A stretch of DNA of 56,798 bases, from assembly GCA_937872095.1 (NCBI GenBank), contig CALMNW010000056.1, positions 1 to 56,798 on the forward strand, given 5' to 3'. Positions 10,901 through 17,116 of this stretch are shown in pieces. Each line of letters begins with the position of its first letter. Within the stretch, counting starts at the first letter, position 1. The notes under the pieces were generated by a model, which saw nothing but the letters and a program-made list of their open reading frames with translations, was not told where the DNA came from and did no database searches. Made by a program: the position numbers and the translations under genes. This DNA comes from an uncultured Verrucomicrobiota bacterium (lineage in GTDB: Bacteria; Verrucomicrobiota; Kiritimatiellia; CAIQIC01; Lenti-01).

Positions 10901-10963
10901 CTGCAGGACCACGACGAAGTGGAACGGGTCTTCAAGATCCTGCTGCAGCAAAAGGAGTATTGA
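7913..10963 (+). CDS. hsdR: Type I restriction enzyme endonuclease/translocase subunit HsdR
   Basis: 1016 residues, normal for the family. The N-terminal PD-(D/E)xK nuclease is visible as RRPDLVLYLNGIAAGVIELK (nt ~8308-8367). The SF2 motor follows: Walker A IIWHTQGSGKSIVMVLL (nt ~8728-8778), DECH box FIFVDECHRTESGK (nt ~9052-9093) and motif III FIGFTGTPLL (nt ~9133-9162). A later helicase motif region (VVDKLLTGFDAP) and a helical C-terminus complete the protein. It uses ATP to translocate DNA and cuts when translocation stalls. Start codon ATG overlaps the second DUF262 gene by 4 bp. All catalytic residues look intact, so the type I system is probably functional. Confidence 0.96.
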   Translation: MTSIGQSERATQERVIALFRDELGYRYLGDWTYRDGNSHVEEAVLAAWLKGRGVAPEQIARAIERLKREADHPGRSLYDSNKAVYGLLRYGVPVKVEAGKVTETVVLVDWEHPEANDFAIAEEVTLRGGQERRPDLVLYLNGIAAGVIELKNSRVGIGDGIRQLLSNQQPEFNAWFFSTVQIVFAGNDSEGLRYGAIGTPEKYFLKWKEDEEDDSRFKLDKYLLKTCRKDRLIELMHDFVVFDGGTKKLPRVHQYFAVKEAQRHMRKREGGIIWHTQGSGKSIVMVLLAKWILENDPHARVAVVTDRDELDKQIEGVFTEAGEKIVRTESGRDLMALLGQAAPRLICSLVHKFGVKGVDDFEAFIRDLEAQPCQTHGELFIFVDECHRTESGKLHRAMKAILKNAVFIGFTGTPLLKKDKKTSLEVFGRYIHTYKFDEAVADKVVLDLVYEARDIDQRLGSPEKIDAWFDAKTRGLNEWQRAELRRQWGTMQNVLSAKSRMDRVVADVIFDFGTKPRLSNGRGNAMLVASSIHEACKYFALFQKTVFKGKCAVVTSYDPQAADVSKEETGANTETDRQFIYNTYAELLKDVAAQPGKSKTETYEDEAKKLFREQPARMKLLVVVDKLLTGFDAPPCTYLYIDKSMQDHGLFQAICRTNRLDGEDKDFGYVVDYMNLFQKVENAIAVYTSELDHSAGGADPQILLQDRLKKGRERLEAARESLAALCEPVERPRGELEHIHYFCGNTEKPEDLKATEPQRVELYKQTVALVRAYANVADDLAAAGYDAAAIAAVQADLQRYVDLREIVRKASGETLDLKAYEADMRHLLDTYIEAEEPRKISPFDELPLLDLLVKSGIAAVIGSLPAGLRNREEAVAETIENNVRRKIIKEHLTDPAYYDKMSQLLGELIAERKAGAIEYEAYLKKIAELAKQVAAGKGADTPTELDTPGKRALYNNLDQDRDLALKLDAVVREARPDGWRGVTAKEQVVKGALYAVLQDHDEVERVFKILLQQKEY

Positions 10964-10964
10964 A

Positions 10965-11684
10965 GTGTCCGGCGACCGGATCGAACTGGGCGGCCTGTCG
11001 GTGGAGGTGGTCCGGAAGCGGATCAAGAACATCCACCTGAGCGTCTATCCCCCCAACGGGCGTGTTCGCATTTCCGCGCCGAATTGGGTGGGCCTGGATT
11101 CCATCCGCCTGTTCGCCGTCTCCAAGCTGGGGTGGATCCGCAAGCAACAGCAAAAGCTGAAAGAGCAGGAACGGGAGACTCCCCGGGAGTTTCTGGACCG
11201 GGAAAGCCATCAGACGTGGGGCCGGCGCGTATTGCTCCAGATCGAGCACGACCGGAGCGGGCCGCCGGTAGAGTTGTCGCCGGGGAAGTTGGTTTTGCGC
11301 GTGCGGCCGGATGCGACGCTGGAGCGAAAGCGGGCTGTCTTGGACGAATGGTATCGCGAACAGGTCAAGGCGGCGGCGCCGGAGTTGATCGCGAAGTGGG
11401 AACGGGTCTTGGAAGTGTCGGTGGCCGGATTCTTTGTCCAAAAGATGAAGACCTTGTGGGGCAGCTGCAACGCCAGGCGGCACACCATTCGCCTGAACGC
11501 GGAATTGGCCAAGAAGCCGCCGGAGTGCCTGGAATACATCGTGGTGCATGAACTGGTCCACCTGCTGGAGCGGTCGCACGGGCCGCGATTCGTGGCCCTG
11601 ATGGACCGGCATCTGCCGAAATGGCGATTCTACAAGGCGGAACTGAACCGCTTGCCGATCCGGCACGAGGATTGGGCCTATTGA
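10965..11684 (+). CDS. YgjP-like (DUF45) zinc metallopeptidase
   Basis: 239 residues. The zinc site is HELVH at residues 195-199 with the third ligand in SHGPRF (His205), the DUF45/YgjP pattern related to SprT/WLM gluzincins. WGSCN near residue 165 is another family hallmark. The start is a GTG one base after the hsdR stop, with a good Shine-Dalgarno (AAAGGAG, 10951-10957) lying inside hsdR. Genes of this family very often sit directly downstream of hsdR; their role there is unproven, and proteolytic control of the restriction subunit is only a suggestion. The last 72 bp are duplicated downstream of the next gene. Confidence 0.9.
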   Translation: MSGDRIELGGLSVEVVRKRIKNIHLSVYPPNGRVRISAPNWVGLDSIRLFAVSKLGWIRKQQQKLKEQERETPREFLDRESHQTWGRRVLLQIEHDRSGPPVELSPGKLVLRVRPDATLERKRAVLDEWYREQVKAAAPELIAKWERVLEVSVAGFFVQKMKTLWGSCNARRHTIRLNAELAKKPPECLEYIVVHELVHLLERSHGPRFVALMDRHLPKWRFYKAELNRLPIRHEDWAY

Positions 11685-11685
11685 T
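11614..11685 (+). repeat. Direct repeat copy 1 (3' end of metallopeptidase gene)
   Basis: This segment matches 12564-12635 with about 6 mismatches in 72 bp. It encodes the C-terminus PKWRFYKAELNRLPIRHEDW of the metallopeptidase. The two copies bracket the ankyrin gene exactly. The similarity starts and stops sharply, which points to duplication or recombination rather than chance. Confidence 0.9.
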
Positions 11686-11705
11686 GGTCATGAAAGGGGC
11701 TCTAC

Positions 11706-12539
11706 ATGAATGACGACAACCTAACCCCGTTGATGCGCGCTGCGGCCAATGGACATCTTGATGAGGTTAAAAATCTGGTCGAAAACGGCGAATCAACCGA
11801 TAATCCTAATGAAGAGGGATGGACGGCGTTGATGATCGCTGCCGATCAAGGCCATTTAGATGTTGTCCGATGGCTTATGGACAATGGTGCTGACGTATCC
11901 CAAAGAAACGAAAATGGCGATACGCCTCTCTTGAGGGCAGCTGCCAACGGGCATGTGGACGTCGCCGAGTTGCTGGTGAACAATGGCGCAGACTTGAATG
12001 CTCAGGGTAGATATGGGGAGACTCCGCTTCTATATGCCGCCAAGGGGGAGCATAGGAGGCTTGTAGAGTGGCTGGTGGAGAATGGTGCGGACGTGAATGT
12101 CCCTGATGTGGATGGAAAATTTCCGCTAATGTATGCGGCCCAGTCGGGCCAACTCGATTTTGTCAAGTGGCTGGCAACCAAGGGCGCAGCTGTGAGAGCC
12201 GCGGATATAGATGAAATGACGGCGGCGAAATATGCGCAGCGATCCGGGCATAAGGATATTGAGGAATATCTTGTGAAAGCTATGAAAGCGGCAGAAGAGG
12301 ATGAGATTAAGACCATCATGGAACAAGCGGGGGATGAAGAGACCTTTGAAGCTCGTTGGACCCCGTTGATGCGCGCTGCCGCCCAAGGTCGGCTGGATGT
12401 CGTGCAGCAGCTGGTTGAACAAGGTGCCGACGTGAATGAAAAGACCAAGGATGGCTGGACGGCATTGATGTGTGCCGCCGACTCCGATTCCTTGGAAATT
12501 ATCGAATACCTACAGCAAAATGGCGCAGCGAAAGAATAG
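11706..12539 (+). CDS. Ankyrin-repeat protein
   Basis: 277 residues made almost entirely of about seven ankyrin repeats of ~33 residues. Examples are TPLMRAAANGHLDEVKNLVENG at the N-terminus, GWTALMIAADQGHLDVVRWL and TPLMRAAAQGRLDVVQQLVEQG. A short charged linker (KAMKAAEEDEIKTIMEQAGD) interrupts the repeats around residues 190-215. No signal peptide or catalytic domain is visible, so it should be a cytoplasmic protein-binding scaffold. The Shine-Dalgarno is AAAGGGG at 11693-11699. The gene is AT-richer than its neighbours and is bracketed by a 72-bp direct repeat, so it looks like an inserted cassette. A role as partner or immunity factor of the neighbouring restriction system is possible but not shown. 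Confidence 0.9.
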   Translation: MNDDNLTPLMRAAANGHLDEVKNLVENGESTDNPNEEGWTALMIAADQGHLDVVRWLMDNGADVSQRNENGDTPLLRAAANGHVDVAELLVNNGADLNAQGRYGETPLLYAAKGEHRRLVEWLVENGADVNVPDVDGKFPLMYAAQSGQLDFVKWLATKGAAVRAADIDEMTAAKYAQRSGHKDIEEYLVKAMKAAEEDEIKTIMEQAGDEETFEARWTPLMRAAAQGRLDVVQQLVEQGADVNEKTKDGWTALMCAADSDSLEIIEYLQQNGAAKE

Positions 12540-12562
12540 GCTAGCAAGAGAAGGATAACGCA

Positions 12563-12634
12563 ATGCCGAAATGGCGGTTCTACAAGGCGGAATTGAACCG
12601 CTTGCCGAACCGGCACGAGGATTGGATGTATTGA
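12563..12634 (+). pseudogene. Residual 3' fragment of a second metallopeptidase gene
   Basis: A 23-codon frame (MPKWRFYKAELNRLPNRHED, then WMY and stop) reproduces the C-terminus of the YgjP-like protein encoded at 10965-11684. A Shine-Dalgarno-like AGAAGGA precedes it at 12549-12555, but the zinc site and the rest of the protein are missing. It is best read as direct repeat copy 2 (12564-12635), left by a duplication or recombination event around the ankyrin gene. It is unlikely to encode a functional peptide. Confidence 0.8.
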
Positions 12635-12657
12635 TCGGGGCAGATCGGTGTTGGTGC

Positions 12658-13371
12658 TCAGTCGGCGCCATAATCGCGCAGAATGTGAGCTACGTTCGCT
12701 AGGGTGAGTTGACGGCCAGTAAGAGAGCTGTAGGCTGCGGCGCGGATCAAAGCGCCTTCCATGCGCCGGATATTTGAGTGCATATGCCTTGCTATGCGCT
12801 TCAACACTTCATCCGGAACCTTAACCTTGAGCATCTTTCGTTTTTCCCGGAGTATGGCGATTCGGGTTTCTTGGTCGGGTGCGCAAAGGGGAGTGATGAG
12901 CCCAGAAGCGCACAAAGAAGCCAAGCGCGGAGAAAAATGGGTGCTTCTCACCATGGGGCGATCGCTTGTCAGCACGATTTGCTTGTGCGCCGCAAGCAGG
13001 TCGTTGAATATCATGATGAGTTCCGCCTGGGTTTGCTCCTTTCCGGCAAAATATTGGATGTCATCGAGCAGCAAGACATCCCGATCGCGGTAATGCTTGC
13101 GAAAGCCAGGCAAGCGGCGGCGCTGCAAAGCTTCTACAAAGTCTGCGGTGAATGCTTCGCCAGTGACGAAGGCAATTTTCGCATCGCGGTTGCGCTTGGT
13201 CACAGCATGGCCGATTGCCCGCATCAAGTGAGTTGCGCCCAAACCGGTTGCTCCGTAAATAAGCAATGGATTGAATGCCTTGCCAGGGTTCCGAGCCACT
13301 TTCTTCGCGGCTTCGTATGCGAGGCGGTTGGAGGAGCCAACCACGAAGGTTTTAAAGGTATATTTGTTCAT
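12658..13371 (-). CDS. Truncated DnaA-family AAA+ protein with altered ATPase residues
   Basis: 237 residues from the ATG at 13371, where DnaA similarity begins; an upstream GTG at 13464 would add 31 unconserved residues. The protein covers DnaA domain III only: NPLLIYGATGLGATHLMRAI, LLLDDIQYFAGKEQTQ, VLTSDRP, ETRIAILREK and IRRMEGALIRAAAYSSLTG. Domains I/II and the DNA-binding domain IV are absent, an Hda-like layout. The Walker A lysine is replaced by alanine (GLGATHL where DnaA has GLGKTHL). The box VII arginine of SRFxxGL is also lost (ASLCASGL). Walker B (LLLDD) is kept. It probably binds nucleotide poorly or not at all and may act as a partner of DnaA. It is divergent from the sigma-54 activator gene and is not the replication initiator itself. 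Confidence 0.85.
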   Translation of the reverse strand: MNKYTFKTFVVGSSNRLAYEAAKKVARNPGKAFNPLLIYGATGLGATHLMRAIGHAVTKRNRDAKIAFVTGEAFTADFVEALQRRRLPGFRKHYRDRDVLLLDDIQYFAGKEQTQAELIMIFNDLLAAHKQIVLTSDRPMVRSTHFSPRLASLCASGLITPLCAPDQETRIAILREKRKMLKVKVPDEVLKRIARHMHSNIRRMEGALIRAAAYSSLTGRQLTLANVAHILRDYGAD

Positions 13372-13522
13372 GTTGCGATCTTGGCTGCATTCACAAGCTG
13401 GACTTGCAGGAATCGTGCCAACTGATGGGCGGAGGGGGATGTCAGCACGTGGATGTGAGGACACACAGAGAGCAAATGCCGGTGGAGGCCTTTTTGATTG
13501 AATGACCTGGGAAAATTCGGTA

Positions 13523-13537
13523 GTTCATATTCTGAAC
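13523..13537. promoter_or_regulatory. Inverted repeat GTTCA-N5-TGAAC in divergent promoter region
   Basis: GTTCATATTCTGAAC has perfect 5-bp arms around a 5-bp centre. It lies 9 bp upstream of a second palindrome (13546-13558) in the space between the divergent DnaA-like and sigma-54 activator genes. It is a plausible operator; its similarity to the GTCATA-type sites (both contain TCATA) suggests the same or a related factor. Confidence 0.45.
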
Positions 13538-13545
13538 ACTGAAAG

Positions 13546-13558
13546 GTCATAATATGAC
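13546..13558. promoter_or_regulatory. Palindromic activator site overlapping the activator's own start
   Basis: GTCATAATATGAC is a perfect odd-centred palindrome (6-bp arms). It overlaps the start codon (13554-13556) and touches the Shine-Dalgarno GAAAGG (13541-13546) of the sigma-54 activator gene. With two flanking bases each side it matches the site at 15064-15080 at 15 of 17 positions. Binding here would block translation initiation or transcription of the activator gene, so autoregulation is likely. Confidence 0.65.
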
Positions 13559-15056
13559 AGGCATGTCAAAGACGCTGATTATCACCGGTTGGGGCTGGAA
13601 AGACTATGCCTGCGCTGCGGCGTTGGCCCTGCGGCATCACAAAGAGGCCGATATCCTCGGGATGAGCACACGCCGACTCCCCGAGTTTCTGGGAGAAGTC
13701 AACGGCTACCGGGAGATTCTGATTCTGGGGGTAGGGTTGGGGGACAACCCCGGTTTGCTGGAAAAGGCCTTGGTTCGTTTGGCGGCAGACAAGGTCAAGG
13801 TGACATGGATCAGCTCGTTGCCGTTGCCCAAGGTTGTTGGCGAGACCATTTGCAGGAAGCTGGATTGCCGCGTGGATGAGGATGCCGACGGCATCACGGA
13901 TGCGGTTAGCCGTGTTTTCGGCATTCCATGCGACGACTTGGCACCGATCCTGCAAGAGAAGAAACCGACCGCCAAAGCGCAGCAAATCCAAAGGTTGCTG
14001 GAAGCGGCCATGTACATGTATCGCAACTACCAGGATGAGGCCGCCTATGCCGCCGCCATTCGGCATATTGCCAACGGCGACGACGAAAGCCAATGGACCC
14101 CTGCTGAGCGGAAGATGGTGGCGCATTATCTTAGGTATGGGAGCCGGGAGTTGGTCGGTAAAAGCGAGGCCATCCAGGAACTGCTTGGGCGCATCAACCG
14201 GGTTGCTCCGCGGGAGCATGCCCGGGTGCTGATTCATGGGGAGACGGGGACCGGCAAGGAAACCGTTGCGCTGCAGATCCACAACAAGTCGCCCCGCAAG
14301 GACCAGCCGTTCATCGCGTTCAACTGCGCGGTCGTCACGCCGGACTTGCTGGAAAGCCGTTTCCTTGGGTATGAGAAAGGGGCATTTACGGGGGCCACGG
14401 AGCGGCGGCACGGGGTGTTCGAGCAGGCTCACGGAGGAACGCTGTTTCTCGATGAAATCGGCGAATTGCCGTTGGCTGCCCAGGGGATTCTGCTGCGGGT
14501 GCTCGAAGGCGGCCGCTTTGCGCGGTTGGGCGGCAAGGAAGAGGTGGAAGTCGACGTGCGCCTGATCGCGGCCACCCATCGCGATTTGGCCGGCATGGTC
14601 AAGGAGGGCGGGTTCCGGGAGGACCTGTTCCACCGCCTGAACGTGATCCAGATCCGGATCCCGCCGCTGCGGGAGCACAAGGAAGACGTCGCCCAGATCG
14701 CCAACGGCTACTGGCTGAAGCAGCATGGCCGCCGCCTGGAGCCGAAGCAGATCGAAGCCTTGATGGCCTACGACTATCCCGGCAACGTGCGGGAGCTGTT
14801 CAACCTGCTGGAGCGCGCCAGCGTGATGGACGAGACCGATTTTGCCCGCTTGCTGGCCGAGCACCGGCAACTGACGGCCAGTCTGGCGCCCAAGTCTGAG
14901 GTGACCTATCCCGACAATCTGGAAGAAATGACTCGGTGGCATGTCCGCAAGACATACGAGAAGTGCGGGAAGAATCTGACAAAGACGGCCGAAGTCTTGG
15001 GCGCGGCGCGGAACACCGTGCGGAAGTACCTGAGTCAAACGGAAGAATCGCGATGA
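13554..15056 (+). CDS. Sigma-54-dependent transcriptional activator with DHH-like N-terminal domain
   Basis: 500 residues. The central AAA+ sigma-54 activation domain is complete: Walker A GETGTGKE (residue ~229), GAFTGA loop (276-281) and Walker B GGTLFLDEIGELPL (~295). The C-terminal Fis-type helix-turn-helix (NLTKTAEVLGAARNTVRKYL) binds DNA. The N-terminal ~170 residues are not a standard receiver, PAS or GAF domain. Their strand pattern (TLIITGWGWKDYACAAALAL, YREILILGVGL, VKVTWISSLP) resembles a DHH phosphoesterase fold with the DHH metal site lost (inference). ATG 13554 has GAAAGG seven bases upstream; ATG 13563 is an alternative. Its likely binding sites flank the gene (13546-13558, 15064-15080), and two sigma-54 promoters lie downstream. 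It probably senses a nucleotide or RNA-derived ligand. Confidence 0.9.
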   Translation: MTGMSKTLIITGWGWKDYACAAALALRHHKEADILGMSTRRLPEFLGEVNGYREILILGVGLGDNPGLLEKALVRLAADKVKVTWISSLPLPKVVGETICRKLDCRVDEDADGITDAVSRVFGIPCDDLAPILQEKKPTAKAQQIQRLLEAAMYMYRNYQDEAAYAAAIRHIANGDDESQWTPAERKMVAHYLRYGSRELVGKSEAIQELLGRINRVAPREHARVLIHGETGTGKETVALQIHNKSPRKDQPFIAFNCAVVTPDLLESRFLGYEKGAFTGATERRHGVFEQAHGGTLFLDEIGELPLAAQGILLRVLEGGRFARLGGKEEVEVDVRLIAATHRDLAGMVKEGGFREDLFHRLNVIQIRIPPLREHKEDVAQIANGYWLKQHGRRLEPKQIEALMAYDYPGNVRELFNLLERASVMDETDFARLLAEHRQLTASLAPKSEVTYPDNLEEMTRWHVRKTYEKCGKNLTKTAEVLGAARNTVRKYLSQTEESR

Positions 15057-15063
15057 ATCTGAG

Positions 15064-15080
15064 CGGTCATAATATGACCG
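15064..15080. promoter_or_regulatory. Upstream activator site 1 (perfect palindrome)
   Basis: CGGTCATAATATGACCG has perfect 8-bp arms around a single A. It starts 8 bp after the stop of the sigma-54 activator gene, and its centre (15072) lies 116 bp upstream of the -24/-12 promoter at 15188-15203. That is the usual distance for an enhancer bound by a sigma-54 activator. Confidence 0.8.
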
Positions 15081-15187
15081 GGTTGGGTAAATATTGATCG
15101 GGGTGTCGGGCGGGGGAACGAGAGGGCGGCATTGGCCGCATCTTGTTTTATTGCCGATACCGCCGGAAATGCGTGGGGCCAAAAAGT

Positions 15188-15203
15188 TGGCACGGGGATT
15201 GCT
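15188..15203 (+). promoter_or_regulatory. Sigma-54 promoter 1 (-24/-12), reading toward yccF-like gene
   Basis: TGGCACGGGGATTGCT matches the sigma-54 consensus TGGCACR-N4-TTGCW at every defined position, with GG and GC ten bases apart. Transcription should start near 15215, leaving a leader of about 135 nt before the ATG at 15350. That leader contains two CCCGGTCGG copies (near 15268 and 15301) and no open frame I trust. Confidence 0.85.
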
Positions 15204-15349
15204 CAAGAACAGGGTGGACGGGTTTTGCGGCGCCGGGAAAGGAGCGCCTCTTGGCCGTACGGGCAGCCCGGTCGGTTGCCGAGCGAACGGGAAGCGTCGT
15301 ACCCGGTCGGCATAAATCGAAACGCATGGAATAGAAAGGTTGGATCGTC

Positions 15350-15802
15350 ATGGCATTCGTTGGAAATCTGCTTTGGTTTTTGTTCGGTGGCGGAATCGTC
15401 GCGTGGCTGATGTGGCTTTTGACGGCTGCGGTGTTCGCCGTCACGGTGATCGGGATTCCCTTTGCGAAGGCGGCGTTCCGCATCTCCGTGTTTTCAGCTT
15501 TTCCGTTCGGGCGCGAATTGATCGATGGACGGCTGCTCGGGAAAGAGCGCATTGCGGGAACCGGCCTTGTCAATTTTCTCTGGTGCATTCTGGCGGGGCT
15601 GTGGCTGGCAATTTTCCATGCCGTTGGCGGAGTCATCTGCTTCTTGACCATCATCGGCATTCCGTTTGGTTTCGCGCACTTCAAGCTGGCCCAGGTGTCG
15701 TTCGCCCCCCTGGGGAAAGTGATCGTATCGACGGACGTCGCCAAGGCGGCCCGGGCAAAAGCCACCGCGGTCGGGTTGGACAAGGCGCAGGTGAAACCAT
15801 AA
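15350..15802 (+). CDS. YccF domain inner-membrane protein
   Basis: 150 residues. It has two YccF-type halves, each a hydrophobic segment pair ending in a GIPF motif: VTVIGIPFAKAAFRIS (near residue 35) and LTIIGIPFGFAHFKLAQVSF (near residue 105), followed by APLGK. Three to four membrane segments are expected. The C-terminal ~25 residues are charged and cytoplasmic. AAAGG at 15336-15340 serves as Shine-Dalgarno. Biochemical function of the family is unknown. It is the first gene after sigma-54 promoter 1, so it is probably induced by the adjacent activator, perhaps as a membrane stress component. Confidence 0.88.
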   Translation: MAFVGNLLWFLFGGGIVAWLMWLLTAAVFAVTVIGIPFAKAAFRISVFSAFPFGRELIDGRLLGKERIAGTGLVNFLWCILAGLWLAIFHAVGGVICFLTIIGIPFGFAHFKLAQVSFAPLGKVIVSTDVAKAARAKATAVGLDKAQVKP

Positions 15803-15846
15803 TCCGAAGTGCGGCTCGATTTACAGGGGGCAAATTCAGAGCGGGG

Positions 15847-15863
15847 CAGTCATAAAGTGAGCG
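15847..15863. promoter_or_regulatory. Upstream activator site 2 (degenerate copy)
   Basis: CAGTCATAAAGTGAGCG agrees with site 1 (15064-15080) at 13 of 17 positions, with the left half GTCATAA intact. Its centre (15855) is 117 bp upstream of sigma-54 promoter 2, one base different from the site 1 to promoter 1 distance. The identical spacing supports the call despite the weak right half. Confidence 0.65.
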
Positions 15864-15971
15864 GGCGGAAGATTTCGGAAAGGTGTCGTAATGGCCACTC
15901 CCATCTGGCCGGCTACGGGAAAACGAAGAACACAAAGTATAAATCGGGGTTTGGACACTTGTGGCTAGAGT

Positions 15972-15987
15972 TGGCATGGGACTTGCA
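15972..15987 (+). promoter_or_regulatory. Sigma-54 promoter 2 (-24/-12), reading into the LRR-cREC-AAA gene set
   Basis: TGGCATGGGACTTGCA differs from TGGCACR-N4-TTGCW at one position, with the GG and GC pairs ten bases apart. The predicted start near 15999 lies 24 bp before the ATG at 16023. The only site in the 220-bp gap able to drive the downstream genes that I can see is this one. Confidence 0.82.
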
Positions 15988-16022
15988 GAATCAGTTTGGA
16001 TGAAAACAGGAGCATGCAGGCG

Positions 16023-17111
16023 ATGGAAACAGAAAAGTGGAAAACCTTGAGTGTCGCCGGGGCCAGGCGGTTGCGGAAAAGTAATGGCGCGAATTTTCTG
16101 GTCTTAGATGGATTGACCCGCTTGTCTGATCCCGTGGCGAAAGTCTTGGGAGGGGGGCGGGGATATCTGCACTTGAATGGGTTGGAAAAGATTTCACCCC
16201 AGGCCGCAGCATATCTTGCACGAGGGAATGGAGAGCTGTTGCTGAATGGATTGAGTCGGCTAACCGCAGAAACGGCAAGAGCGCTGGCACGATATGAGGG
16301 GTGTCTGATGCTGGATGGAGTGACCCATGTCGCGGATGATGTGGCGGCGGAATTGGCAAAATTCAAGGGAACCGATCTGACCCTTGATGGTTTGGAAAAG
16401 ATTTCAAACAAAGGCCTGATTGTACTGGCGACATTAAAAATCAAGAGCCTATCGCTTGGAATGAAATCCATTTCTGTGGAACAAGCGAAAATTCTGCATG
16501 CGTTCAAGGGGGGGGTGGGGCTGGGGGTCAGTTGGTTGTCGGGCAAAGTGGCGGCAATCCTTGGCCGGCGCCGGGGTGCGTTGTATCTTCCATTTCTCCA
16601 GTCACTAACCACCGATGCGGCTCGGGGATTGGCCCGTCATCGTGGCTACATGGACCTGAATGGATTAGAGCGGATTTCAAGGGAAACGGCCTGCCAATTG
16701 GCCGCGCACCGGGGGGATATTGGTCTTGCCAGCGTAAAGAGTCTATCGGTGAAGGCGGCCGCGGCTCTAGCCAGAGTAAAAGGGGTGATAGATTTGTCCG
16801 ACATGGAAGCCCTGACGCCAAAAGTGGCGGAGGAGCTGTTCAAAAGTCCTGTCAGGCTTAACTTGGGGATTACCCGGTTGACCGATCCGGTTGCGAAGGT
16901 GATCAGCCGGCGAAAAGAATATGTATCGCTCTACGGCATCAAGGAGTTGACGGACCGTCAGGTGAAAATCCTTTTGCCTAAATTCGCAGCGGGCACATTG
17001 GGACTACATCATTTGGCACAAAGGAAAATTGAGACGGCGTGGAAGAAAGCACGCGAGGACGGACAATGGCCATTTAAGTCGAATAGGAAAAGATCGGCAA
17101 ATAGGCATTAG
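16023..17111 (+). CDS. LRR-like repeat protein
   Basis: 362 residues from the ATG at 16023, chosen because AGGAG (16008-16012) sits ten bases upstream; ATG 16014 is too close to it. The protein is about a dozen repeats of ~23 residues with the pattern LxLxGLxxLSxxxAxxLAxxxG, for example LHLNGLEKISPQAAAYLARG and LLLNGLSRLTAETARALARY. These resemble the LRR-like repeats common in planctomycete and verrucomicrobial proteins. The last 40 residues are basic. No signal peptide or membrane segment is seen, so it is probably a cytoplasmic binding scaffold. It is the first gene after sigma-54 promoter 2 and is followed 5 bp later by the cREC gene. Confidence 0.85.
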   Translation: METEKWKTLSVAGARRLRKSNGANFLVLDGLTRLSDPVAKVLGGGRGYLHLNGLEKISPQAAAYLARGNGELLLNGLSRLTAETARALARYEGCLMLDGVTHVADDVAAELAKFKGTDLTLDGLEKISNKGLIVLATLKIKSLSLGMKSISVEQAKILHAFKGGVGLGVSWLSGKVAAILGRRRGALYLPFLQSLTTDAARGLARHRGYMDLNGLERISRETACQLAAHRGDIGLASVKSLSVKAAAALARVKGVIDLSDMEALTPKVAEELFKSPVRLNLGITRLTDPVAKVISRRKEYVSLYGIKELTDRQVKILLPKFAAGTLGLHHLAQRKIETAWKKAREDGQWPFKSNRKRSANRH

Positions 17112-17116
17112 CAGAA

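Noticed and set aside
7889-11032. A ~1047-codon open frame on the minus strand opposite hsdR
   Set aside because: It is an antisense by-product of GC-rich codon use in hsdR. The translation is low-complexity (Arg, Leu, His, Pro, Val rich) with no domain, while the plus strand encodes a complete HsdR.
12658-13371. Chromosomal dnaA and a replication origin
   Set aside because: The protein lacks domains I and IV and has an altered Walker A. No cluster of DnaA boxes, dnaN or gyrB gene is nearby.
13554-15056. Naming the sigma-54 activator RtcR
   Set aside because: The central and C-terminal domains fit any sigma-54 activator. The N-terminal domain does not clearly match the RtcR CARF-like domain, and no rtcA or rtcB gene is nearby.
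17013-17035. A third sigma-54 promoter (TGGCACAAAGG...) inside the LRR-like gene
   Set aside because: The -24 half matches, but no GC follows at the required ten-base distance.
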